A DNA stretch of 64,000 nt from Brachypterus glaber (Eukaryota > Arthropoda > Insecta > Coleoptera > Kateretidae), in contig OY294049.1 in assembly GCA_958510825.1 (NCBI GenBank), forward strand, positions 23,326,945 to 23,390,944, in the 5' to 3' direction. Below the pieces are notes generated by a model. It searched no databases. It was not told the origin of the DNA and saw only the letters and a program-made list of their open reading frames with translations. Each line of letters starts with the position of its first letter. Positions within the stretch are counted from its first letter, which is position 1. Positions 11,907 through 21,723 of the stretch are shown here, one piece after another. The translations under genes and the position numbers were made by a program.

Positions 11907-12266
11907 TTATTTTTTTTTATACTCTTCTGTTTTTAAGTCTTTAGATGTCATTTCTAGCGGATATAATCTCTGGATAGGACGCACAAGTTCTCCTGTAGCT
12001 AGTTTTAGTTTTGCAACCCGCACGTGTCCATCTTTTCCTGGGATAAGTTTCATTATTCGTGCAAGGGGCCAATCTAGCCTTTTCTCGTTATCGTTTCCAA
12101 CCATTACAACATCTCCTTCCTTTAAATTATACATATCTTCCTTACGATTTTTCTTATGAGAGAGTTGGCCCAAATATTCAATACGGAACCGTTGCCGTAA
12201 TTGATTTCTTAATTTATGTCGATACCTGAATCTTCTACTTAAACTGAACTCATCTATTTGATCCAA
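11907..12266 (-). pseudogene. BEL/Pao DUF5641 domain, unit 2
   Basis: The second copy of the 119-residue DUF5641 frame, with no differences from unit 1 that I can see. It is the one belonging to the more complete copy of the element, followed by its own polypurine tract and LTR-like segment. Confidence 0.88.
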
Positions 12267-12414
12267 ATCAGGTACACCAGAAACAGGATTTCCTGGAGAA
12301 ACATGGCAGGAGTAAGAGGTATCAGCTCAGTTGAATCTTCGGATACATAAGTAAGTGGCCTCGAATTAATTATTGCTTTACAATCATAGAGAATGGTGTA
12401 CATCTCTTCATATG

Positions 12415-13172
12415 TTAGACAACTTTTCTCAATAACTCTTTAATAGAACGCACTAGGCGTTCCCACCATCCACCCCACCATGGAGCAAGTGGAGGATTGA
12501 AGCGCCATTCGATTTTTTGAATTGAACTATATTCATTGATTTTATTCCAATCAATCCCATTTAACTTGGTGTTAGTTCCACTATAATTGGTTTGATTGTC
12601 ACTGTACATGATACTTCAGTGGACAAAGACGTGACTAGTTCAAGATGTACAGCCCGATAAACTGCACAAGTGAATAAAGCAATCCATGCTTTTTTCCCAC
12701 CTTTCAGGTATACTATACCAGCAAAATCTGTCCCAGATACTTCAAATATTGAAGCATCTCTTATTCTTGATTCCGATAGTATTGCTGGAGTAACTTCCAT
12801 AGGCATAGCTCGATGACGACAACATGTAGTACATTTTCCGATAACAGTGCGAATTACTCTTCTACTGAAAAGAATCCATACTTCTTCTCTTAATCGGCTC
12901 ATTAAGATTTGTACTCCTGCATGATTTAATCTTTGATGATGATATTCGATTAATTTTATAACAAAGGGATGTTTCGGATGTAGTAAAATTGGATTGCGAA
13001 AACAATACTTATCATCGCGATTTGCAATCAAAGTTTTTAAACGAATAACCCCTGTAACATCTTTAAAAAGATTTAAATAACTTACTCTTAAGTCTTGCTC
13101 TCCCTTGAACATTTCTTCCTGACTTAAACGCATTATTGTAAGTTCTGATGATTCGAGCTCTGCACTTTTCAA
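12415..13172 (-). pseudogene. BEL/Pao integrase, unit 2
   Basis: Same architecture and same breaks as unit 1: a zinc domain and first Asp in the frame 13172-12561, and the second Asp plus terminal acidic motif in 12609-12415. Because the breaks are shared, they pre-date the duplication. Confidence 0.9.
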
Positions 13173-13280
13173 TAATCCTATAGCGCGTTCTGCCTGTGGT
13201 TTACCACAATTAAAAAGAAACCGTTTAATTCAAGCAACCATTCATACAATTTTTATGTAATTGGAAAATCTTTCCATATA

Positions 13281-13950
13281 TCAAGGAAGTGATATTGCTT
13301 GGTTTTTAACGTCTTTTAAAAGTGAATGGGTATCAAAAATTTCAACTTCTTTATTTGATCCAATTATTGATTTTCTCATTTCATTATAAACTTCCACTTC
13401 GTTTACTGTATACTTATTAATGGGCCAAAAATCAGACGATCGTTTAAGCCAGTTAGGACCCTTCCACCATTGTGTTTCTAAAAGCTTTTTGGCCGAACAG
13501 CCCCTTGATGGTAAATCTGCTGCATTTTCATTACCTGGGACAAACCTCCAGCAAAACTTGTCGGTCAGAAAACGAATTTCTTGAACCCGATTATACACGA
13601 ATGTAGTCCACTGTTTTTCCTCTCGAATCCAAGTTAAAACTGTGGTTGAATCGCTCCAAAAATTAGTTTTAAAATTTTCCATATTTAAGTCCTTAAAAAT
13701 ATTGTCCATTAACCTTGCTCCCACCATTGCCGCCAAGAGTTCTAAACGTGGTATTGTTATTTTTTTCAACAGGAGCTACTCGAGATTTAGCTTGTAGTAG
13801 TTCTACTTTTACTCCCTCTAGTGTTTCACTCCTTACAAATATTACGGCAGCATAAGCATCTTGACTAGCGTCGACTAAGACATGAAAAGACACCGAGTCT
13901 GGATCCAGTTTTTCTCCAAAAATCCAACGTGACACTTTTAGTTCTTTCAA
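13281..13950 (-). pseudogene. BEL/Pao RNase H region, unit 2
   Basis: Same two frames and same frameshift as unit 1. The preceding stretch 13951-14143 encodes the RT-RNase H linker in broken frames ([11 protein letters not shown] is readable), so pol is interrupted here too. Confidence 0.88.
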
Positions 13951-14143
13951 AAGAACTAATTGTTCATGCCACTTACAAAACTCTATTTTTGTATCTTCAG
14001 GTACTTGGGAATCCCAATCTATTGACTTTGCCCATTTTTTGCAGTATACGTTTGGGACGGAGTAGTACTGGACACACTATACCCATAGGATCGAATATTT
14101 TATGTGCCATTGATAGAATCACTCTTTTAGTTATCTTCTCGGG

Positions 14144-14629
14144 TTACAGTTCTTCTAGGACACCACTTCCAAGCATCAGAACATCTTCCGTTTTATTCCA
14201 AACTGGTCCTAATACTGATGTTTTGCAGTCCAAAGTTTCTTCTCCTGAGTACTCCCACCCTCTTAGATTGAAGCACCCTGTAGCTAAGACTGTTGTTGCT
14301 TGAACTATGAAATTGTGTAGTTCCTCCTTGTTTTCTACACTTGTAACACAATTATCCACGTAAAAACCTTTCATTAGCTTTTTTATAACATCTTGTAATT
14401 TATTGGAGTCAATTTGTAAAAGGGCTCGTTCAAGTAATAATTCAATTGTTGCTCCTAGTAAAAACGGACTACTTGATACCCCACACTCAGAGAAAAATCG
14501 TTGTAAAATCAAACAAAAGTCATATGATTTAAAAGAAAACCAATATTTTTTTGCTCCGACAGTGGTTTTTGTTAATTTAAAAAGATATTTTTTAATTTTA
14601 TAAGCCGTTGTAAAAATAAAAATATTCAT
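14144..14629 (-). pseudogene. BEL/Pao RT palm remnant
   Basis: A 161-residue frame. Homology to BEL/Pao RT begins at about residue 48 (CGVSSSPFLLGATI), and the catalytic box is FYVDNCVTS, a YVDN variant that occurs in this clade. Residues 1-47 are not RT-like: they are translated from an AT-rich insertion that separates this half from the RT start at about 14800. The RT block between ADIK and VSSSPF (roughly 45 residues) is missing, so the enzyme is dead. Confidence 0.85.
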
Positions 14630-14800
14630 TGTAATTTGAAAAATGTTTCCTCTTAAATAATTTGAACTTGTAAATGATTTGAATACAAAAACTGGTTATT
14701 TTAAACAGAATTCTTTTAATATATTGACATTTTTTAATAATATAAAGGGAAATATTATAATTTTATCAAGAAAACATTAAAATAAGAAAGAAAGGGACAA
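14489..14800. other. AT-rich insert replacing part of RT
   Basis: Between the RT motif ADIK (ending near 14803) and the resumed RT at about 14488 lie roughly 300 bp of AT-rich DNA with no coding similarity to RT, and the RT residues that should be there are gone. This is a replacement (deletion plus insertion), not a simple insertion. No terminal repeats are seen. Confidence 0.65.
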
Positions 14801-17079
14801 TACTTAATATCTGCGATAACTCCAATCTTCTTTTCTCTAAATCTTAACAAAATAGTCGGAATGAGTTCAATTAAATTGGGGCCGATCTCAAGGCATTCAT
14901 TAAGTGACGGCTCATTTTTATTCTTTGCAGAAGCATCAAATACAGGTCTAATGGACGTTGTGGATCCTAGTTTAATTACGTGTCTGTGAGGCAGATAATA
15001 ACCTTGATTTTCTATTTCTTCCCTAGGTACTATCTCGATTATACCTTCTTCTGTCCATTCTTCAAAAACTCGTTGATAATCCTCATAATAACCATCTGAT
15101 TTTAAACGTTTTGTAGTTGTTTGTAATCTCTTTAAAGCAGCAGTTTTATTATCTGATAAAGGAGAATGGGTTTTTTTCCAAGGCAACATAACCTCATATC
15201 TTCCTGTATCATCAAATTTTACAGTATGTCGAAACTTTTCTTTTACTTCTATTTGAAGAGCTTCTTTCGTCTTTCGCTGAACGGGATCAGTTATGCCTAG
15301 AACATCAAGACTCCACAAATCTGCTACCTTAGCATCTTGTATAAACATTGACATGACTGTAAGGACTGAGTCGACTCGTGTGTTCTCTGCTTTAGATTTC
15401 TTACCAATTAATGTCCACCCAAGTCGAGTTTCCATCGCTGTGGCCCCACATTCCAAATTATAAAGATTTCCGGTAAGTAGTTTACCAAATACATCTGCAC
15501 CAATTAATACAGAAATTGGATCACGACTGCAACTGTAATCAGACAGTTTTATATTCCTTTCTTGGAGCTCTTTTAACCATGGCCCCTTTTCTACACTAGG
15601 TATATTATGACAAATTGTCTCATGATCCAAAACAACAAAATTGCAGCTATATGTATCATCTATACTCTTAACATGTAGACGATAGTCTTTGTGCTCCTGA
15701 GGCTTCGTCTTATTACCTCCAAACAATAAGTGAACCACGTTTTGTTGTCCAATTGCCTTAAGATGTAAATCTTTAGCCACACTACTTAAAACATATGATC
15801 TATGAGACCCAGTATCTAGTATAGCTCTCACGACTCGCTCTTCTTTTTCACCGCAAATCTTAAAACGAATCGTTTGTAAAAATACCTCTGTATGTAGCGA
15901 AATATTTGCCAAATTGTTTTCTACTACTTTTCCTGAATTGGTATCTTGTAAACTCTTGAAATCTTGTTCTGATGTCTTCTTGTTTTCTGGAAAACTTCGA
16001 CACATTATTGTCAAATGTTTCTTTGAACACCAGCCACACTTTATGCGTGCTTTGCAAAACCTTTTAATATGATCTCTCTGCAGACAGTGAAAACAAGCGC
16101 CCTTTTCTTTAACTATATTCTGCCGTTCATTTAAGGTCATATTTTTTGCTTTTTCACATTTTTGACTGCAGTGATTACCATTACAAAAAATACAATTTAC
16201 CATTTTATTTTCCTTTCCACTAAGTAAAGCTGAGGCTGTAGCTACATCGTTATTGATATCTAATTGCTGATTTAATTTTGCTTTAGTTTTTGAATCATTA
16301 TTTAATCCAAAACCTTTCATAGCCATCGTAATTCTTTGTTCATTCTCTACTTCCAGTTGCAGAAATTTCATAAGCTGGGCAAGCCGATCTTTTGACGTCA
16401 ATGGTGTTATTAAATTTGTATCTCCATTTAAGATAGCATTACTCAGACTTAATTGTCTCTGCCATGTTCGTAGCAACTCTTCAGGTAGTGATGATTCGAC
16501 AAGAGGATACAACATGGCTGCACATGTGTCTGTGGTTACTCCCAACGTTTCCAGTGCTCGAATGTGAGTTTCTAACTTGTCGTAAATTATGGATAACTGG
16601 ATGTTTTTACTTGTGTTTGAAGCATTCTTTAGTACTAATGTTAGAAGCTCTCTCACATATACTTCCACAAGCAACTCATCTTTTCCAAATCGACTTTTAA
16701 GACTTTCTATTACCCGATCATAATTCATTTCAGTTACTGAATAACTATTGACCAAATCACTCGCCCTGGAACCTTGAATCATAGATTGATTAAGATAATA
16801 AAATTTATCTAATTTTGATACCTGTTGGTCTTCATGGATCTTTTTAAATTGTGACCACTACTGTAACCACTCCTTTAATTCTCCATTAAATTTCCTTAAT
16901 TCAATTTTTGGTAATGTATAATTATGTTTCTCTTGTTGAATTACCATAGAAGGAAATTGTGAATGTTGTAGTGTAGCTTGTGTACCTTGCCTGTTATCAG
17001 CCTGAACTTTCATCTCAACTTCTACTTTGTCTTGAAGATATTTCGTCCTATACTCATCTCCGCTCTCCATCTCCGTCAT
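14755..17079 (-). pseudogene. BEL/Pao gag-protease-RT polyprotein, one in-frame stop
   Basis: The frame runs from the gap edge (17079) to 14755, broken once by a TAG at 16858-16860. Numbering from the ATG at 16782: a DUF1759 capsid-like region (about 1-160), zinc knuckles near 197-209 and 230-243, an aspartic protease of the DUF1758/Peptidase_A17 type with DTGS at 323-326, and the RT start (RPVFDASAK at 612) to ADIK at 660. The last 15 residues come from an AT-rich insert. The part upstream of the stop (YRTKYL, LPKIELRKFNGELKEWLQ) is also DUF1759-type gag and is in the same frame. The true N-terminus is lost in the gap. Confidence 0.92.
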
Positions 17080-17082
17080 TAT

Positions 17083-17282
17083 NNNNNNNNNNNNNNNNNN
17101 NNNNNNNNNNNNNNNNNNNNNNNNNNNNNNNNNNNNNNNNNNNNNNNNNNNNNNNNNNNNNNNNNNNNNNNNNNNNNNNNNNNNNNNNNNNNNNNNNNNN
17201 NNNNNNNNNNNNNNNNNNNNNNNNNNNNNNNNNNNNNNNNNNNNNNNNNNNNNNNNNNNNNNNNNNNNNNNNNNNNNNNNNN
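17083..17282. other. assembly gap (200 N)
   Basis: A run of N separates two BEL/Pao sequences. Left of it is gag of element 1 and right of it is RT of element 2, both minus strand. The reading frames that span the gap are artefacts. A round gap of 200 bp suggests an arbitrary scaffold gap size. Confidence 0.95.
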
Positions 17283-17530
17283 TGTTGGAAGTCCTGATGA
17301 TGATCAGCGACTTTTATTTGACGAAACATCATTCGGATGTCCGTAGTTAAGGCTACTAAGTGTAGTCTAAAATTAAGTAAAATGGTAAGGAGATCCTGCT
17401 GTAGTTTTGGTCCAGTCAATAGGGTATCATTTAGGGACACACCATTTGACGGGGTAAATGAACCATCGTAAACTACCCTTAATTTTTTCCCCACAACAGG
17501 GTGATGAGGAATTATGAAATTTTTTGTTAC
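17283..17530 (-). pseudogene. BEL/Pao RT N-terminal part, element 2
   Basis: The frame carries KLRVVYDGSFTPSNGVSLND, TGPKLQQDLLTILLNFR and TTDIRMMFRQIKVADHHQDFQ, the classical BEL/Pao RT opening with the first catalytic Asp (TTDIRMMFRQI). It is cut at 17283 by the gap. It lies in a different frame from gag, which ends just upstream, so the gag-RT junction is also a frameshift. Confidence 0.9.
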
Positions 17531-17984
17531 TGTCCAAAATGCGTGCTTCCACCGTGGCTAAAAGGACGACATGCGGGGTAGGGACGGGAACTGCGGCGAA
17601 TCCTGAGAGTGCGTTGGCCGATGTCGACGGAACCGCTGGCTGTAGGGTACGCTGGGGTAACTCGGTGAAGTGTAGCATAGTGTGATGTTTTTTCCCACAC
17701 GTGCGACAAACACTATTTGACTTACAATTGTTGATTGTATGCCTACCGAGGCAATTAAAACACCACTTACGACCTTTAATTATGTCATATCTATCACGCG
17801 AAGATTTTTCAGCAAAATTTGGACATTTAAAAAGCGGATGATCTGCGTCACAAAGCGGACACAAATTTTGAGAAACGGTAGCTACAAAAGAATTTGGATT
17901 TTTAAATTTTTGAAAGTTTTGATTTTGCGGTTTATTAATAAATTGCGGTTTTTTATTGATCGATGAAGAAGCGAATGCGACCAT
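17531..17984 (-). pseudogene. BEL/Pao gag zinc-knuckle region, element 2
   Basis: The frame contains a CPLCDADHPLFKC knuckle, CFNCLGRHTINNC and CRTCGKKHHTMLH, the three Cys/His clusters typical of BEL/Pao gag. It continues to TVEARILDS, which normally leads into the DUF1758 protease, but the protease is absent and RT follows within about 30 bp. This frame is continuous with 18608-18051 apart from a stop at 18048-18050. Confidence 0.88.
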
Positions 17985-18047
17985 TTCCAGCGCGTCACAC
18001 TGCTTATTTAAAAAATTAACAAGTGATTGAAAAGAAGGGATAGAATG

Positions 18048-18608
18048 TTAGTCTACTTGTTCTAATTCAAATCTAGTAGTTATAGTACTATCTAGCCTAT
18101 TAAGAAGCATCTGAAATAGAACAAACTCCCACTTATCTGTAGGTAATTTTAAAGTTTTAAGCGCGGCAACATTTTCAGTAAATGCCGTCACTAGCGACCG
18201 AACATTTTCGGGTGATGAATTATTTTCAGAAAGCTTTGGCGAATTTTCTATAGCTTTCCAGTGAGCTGTAGCTAATATTCGTTTGTTCTCGTAGCGAGAG
18301 ATAAGTGCATTATATGCGATTATATAATTATTATCAGTCATTGGTACCTGACTGACCACATCAAGTGCAGCCCCCCCTCTAAAGAGGAATGCAAGTAGTA
18401 CGTCACTAAGGCTAGAATTGTCATGTATCATAGCTCGATACATATCTATGTACGTTTTCCAACCCTTAACGTCGCCCGAGAACCTAGGAAGTTCAACCCT
18501 TGGCAACTTCATGTTTGCAGTAGAACCGACAGTGGTATCTAACTGAGTTTTATTTGTGACGTCATGAATATCAAATTTGTCATAAATTGACTGAATCGAA
18601 TAATACAT
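18048..18608 (-). pseudogene. BEL/Pao gag DUF1759 region, element 2
   Basis: A 186-residue frame with LPRVELPRFSGDVKGWKTYIDMY, the hallmark DUF1759 entry, and the downstream helical region. It stops at a single in-frame TAA (18048-18050), after which the same frame continues into the zinc knuckles. Confidence 0.88.
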
Positions 18609-18652
18609 ATCCTCAAATTTTCCGCAAATTTCGTATTCTTTATCTAAATTTA

Positions 18653-18871
18653 TTATTTATCTTGTAAAGATAGTGCGGAGAGTATACTATTATGATTCTT
18701 GAAAGAACCATCATATAAGGATTGCACATTAGCGTAACGCATTTTAAATTCGGTTACGTCATCGGGGTTTTCGACCGCCAAATCAGCCGACCTTTTGACA
18801 GCCTCTAGCCGTTTTATGAGGCCATCACGCTGCACTGTAGCGGCCTTATATTTTGTTTCTGCAGTAGACAT
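18653..18871 (-). pseudogene. BEL/Pao gag N-terminus, element 2
   Basis: A 72-residue frame starting with an ATG at 18871 with a coiled-coil-like, charged N-terminal region (KYKAATVQRDGLIKRLEAVK). It is separated from the DUF1759 part by a frameshift near 18650. No Kozak judgement is possible. The position, directly after the leader, fits gag initiation. Confidence 0.8.
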
Positions 18872-20095
18872 TATAATTATTATTATTTAGTAATTGTAAA
18901 ATTATTAAGAAAACCCACCCTAATATTATGAGTAAAGTTTCCGTAAAAGAGTGCAAATATGCGTACGTATGTATTTAAATTATACAAATTGCGGTAATTA
19001 TCGCTAAAATTATGCGATATAAAATTCTAGTTTCGCCCAATGCGAAATTTCGAGAAAAGACTAATCAATATAAATTGCAATAATTCTGCAATTAATTAAA
19101 AAATGCAATAAATCTGCGAGCGTTAATTAGTTATAGTGTAAATACGTAGGTATGTACGTTATATATTCTTCCATTCAACATAACTCGTGAAGTAGAAAAT
19201 ATATAAGCGAAAGAAATGTGTTCCTTTTATACTAATAAAGGTAAACTGCGGTTTTTATACAATAATTGTAAGCGGAAAATTATATGTAATCTAATCAATA
19301 AGAAAAAAATTATAATAAAAATGCAATTAATTTATGCATAATATTAAAACTTAAAGCGGTTAAAATAACAAAAATGCGTATTTTTGATTAAACTACATGT
19401 AATAAAATTAAGTTATATTTCGTTTCACCCTAATTAGCTAAAGTACAAAACACGCGTTCAAACAACCAAGTCTGATCAGCTGTTTAAAAATCGATAATTC
19501 TGAAAATTTACCTATACGCGTGGGTCACTGTACTTTATTAAAATTGTAGCAAAAAGCGGTAGGCGACATTGAACCTTATGGCAAAGCGGTGTACAACCAA
19601 AAAAACGGTATGCGATAATGAACCTTATACGATAAAGACATTTAACGGCAAATAAAAATGATTTAAGACGGATCGGATGACCAAAATGTTTGATACTCTT
19701 CTCAGTGGGACTGTATTGATGGTAAATTCATAGGATAACTGATGATCAAATTTATAATGCTATCAAATGTGCGTGAGTATAAGATGCACTTACCGTTGAG
19801 ATGCTGTGTCCATGCTGTATCTAGCCGGCTAGGATGAGATGCGGTGAAATGCGGTGTATTGCACTATTAAGAGCGCATAATATAAAGTTATGTTGCACAT
19901 TAAATCATTAGAATACACACGCGGATTTTTGTGGTTATAAAATTGCACGTACATGAGCGGTGAGAGTTTTTCTTCATCTTCTGTTTACTTCCTTTTTCGC
20001 CACTAGAGGGCTAATTCAGGCATGCGCACTTATACTCATATAAGAGCGTATAAATATTTAAATGAAACTAAATTATATTAATTTAAAATATATAT
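18872..20095 (-). other. leader and presumed 5' LTR of BEL/Pao element 2
   Basis: About 1.2 kb of AT-rich DNA upstream (minus strand) of gag. It contains several GCGGT-type motifs around 19550-19620 and a strong splice-donor-like GTAAGT on the minus strand near 19785-19795. I could not identify PBS or LTR ends. The junction with the plus-strand gypsy element at about 20095 is where that element loses its gag and protease. Confidence 0.5.
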
Positions 20096-21723
20096 ATGAA
20101 TAAACCAAAAATAACGAGAAGATCGAACAAAAGTAAAAAACTCTATAAATATTGTAGTATTATTAACCGTTCTAAAGAAAAAGTTAGTTTAAATATAGGA
20201 CCTTTGACCGTCGAAAAGTTCGATGAATACGAACGTCGACCATGCCCTAATTTTAATAATTTAACATCTGAGGGTATATCATTTGATTTTTCGAAAATAC
20301 GGACAAATCACATGAATCCCGAAGAAAAGGAAGTAATATTGGATCTTCTTAAAGACTATTCAGACCTTTTTCATATTGACAATAATAATTTCCCTTTTAC
20401 TAGTAAAATTAAACATAGTATTAAAACAAAGGACGAAATACCAGTATATACGAAATCCTATCGTTGTTCTGAAGTCCATAAATCAGAAATAGACAAGCAA
20501 ATAAAAAAAATGCTTGATCAAAAAATAATTAGACCGTCATATAGCCCTTGGAATTCTCCAATTTGGGTTGTTCCGAAAAAACTGGATTCTTCCGGTGAAC
20601 GTAAATGGCGTATCGTTATCGATTTTAGAAAATTAAATGATAAAACCATTTCTGATCGATATCCAATACCAAACATTACTGATCTTTTGGACAAACTAGG
20701 ACGTTGTCAATACTTTTCAACAATAGATTTAGCTTCTGGTTTTCACCAGATTGAAATGTCCGAAGAAGACATTCCTAAAACTAGTTTTGCAACTTCAAAT
20801 GGTAAGTACGAATTCGTACGAATGCCATTCGGGCTTAGAAATGCCTCAGCAACATTTCAAAGAGTCATGGATAACGTATTACGAGGTATTTTAAACGAAA
20901 AATGTCTCGTATACTTGGACGACATAATTGTTTTTAGCACAAGCCTACAGGAACACATAATCAACTTAAAAGAAGTTTTTAAGAGATTACGTAGTGCTAA
21001 CTTTAAAATTCAAACTGACAAGTGCAAATTTTTTCAAAAACAAGTTGCCTTTTTGGGTCATATTGTCACTCCTCAGGGAGTTATGCCCAATCCAGACAAA
21101 ATTAAAGCTATCCAAAAATATCCAATTCCGAAAACACAAAAAGAAATAAAAGGTTTTCTTGGCCTATTAGGTTATTACAGAAAATTTATTAAAGATTTTG
21201 CTAAAATAACCAAACCATTAACAGTTTGTTTAAAGAAAAATAGTAAAATAAATATTAACGATCCAAATTATTTAAACTGTTTTAACTTATTACTTAATGA
21301 ACCAATATTACAATATCCAGATTTTAACAAACCTTTTGTTATTACTACGGACGCAAGCCAATTTGCCTTAGGGGCCGTTTTATCACAAGGTAAAATAGGA
21401 TCCGACTTACCTGTTGCTTACGCAAGTCGTACCTTAAACGAAACAGAAACAAAATACTCAACAATCGAAAGAGAACTTCTGGGAATTGTTTGGGCTGTTA
21501 AGTATTTTAGACCTTATGTTTATGGAACTCGTTTTAAAATAGTTTACAGTGGTTATTTTCGTTAAAGGAGCCTAACTCCAAACTAACAAGGTGGCGCCTC
21601 AAACTAGAAGAATATAATTACGAAATCATATATAAAAAAGGATCATTAAATAAAAACGCAGACGCACTTTCACGCGTAGAAATTAACGCACTAACCGATT
21701 CAAAAGACAAAAATCTTTCATTT
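20096..21723 (+). pseudogene. gypsy RT and RNase H
   Basis: The 489-residue frame contains an RT with TIDLASGFHQI (first Asp at 211), FGLRNASATFQRVMD and the YLDDIIVF catalytic box (DD at 275-276), then the RNase H start ITTDASQFALGAVL. A small deletion of about 14 bp near 21550 removes the TDH-PL block of RNase H and shifts the frame. The rest, LKEPNSKLTRWRLKLEEYNYE to NADALSRV, continues in the new frame up to the start of the integrase region. Protease is not encoded upstream, so pol is truncated as well as shifted. This is a Ty3/gypsy-type enzyme by all motifs. Confidence 0.93.

Larger units (their letters stand above)
10165..14315 (-). repeat. 4151-bp tandem duplication, unit 2
   Basis: The second copy of the unit. 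Its right edge continues into the remaining RT and gag of the element, so on the minus strand this is the copy joined to the 5' half. Unit 1 then follows with pol starting in mid-RT. Confidence 0.95.
6014..17082 (-). mobile_element. BEL/Pao LTR retrotransposon 1 with internal tandem duplication
   Basis: Read on the minus strand the order is gag (DUF1759 and zinc knuckles), DUF1758-type protease, RT, RNase H, integrase, DUF5641, polypurine tract and LTR-like DNA, which is the BEL/Pao order. The 5' end is lost in the assembly gap at 17083. The 3' half plus LTR occurs twice (period 4151 bp). The coding part has several frameshifts and stops, so this is a degraded copy. No matching 5' LTR is visible to the right. 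Confidence 0.9.
17283..20095 (-). mobile_element. BEL/Pao LTR retrotransposon 2, internally deleted
   Basis: A second BEL/Pao copy, unlike element 1 in sequence. Going left on the minus strand: leader and presumed LTR (to about 20095), gag N-terminus, DUF1759, zinc knuckles, then directly the RT start, which is cut by the assembly gap. The protease is missing. LTR boundaries could not be fixed. Confidence 0.8.

Noticed and set aside
14489..14803. Intron inside BEL/Pao RT
   Set aside because: RT residues are missing, not merely interrupted, and the edges do not provide convincing donor and acceptor sites that would restore the protein.
16978..17494. Reading frames that run through the N block
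   Set aside because: They consist largely of unknown residues created by the assembly gap. Only the parts outside the gap were used.
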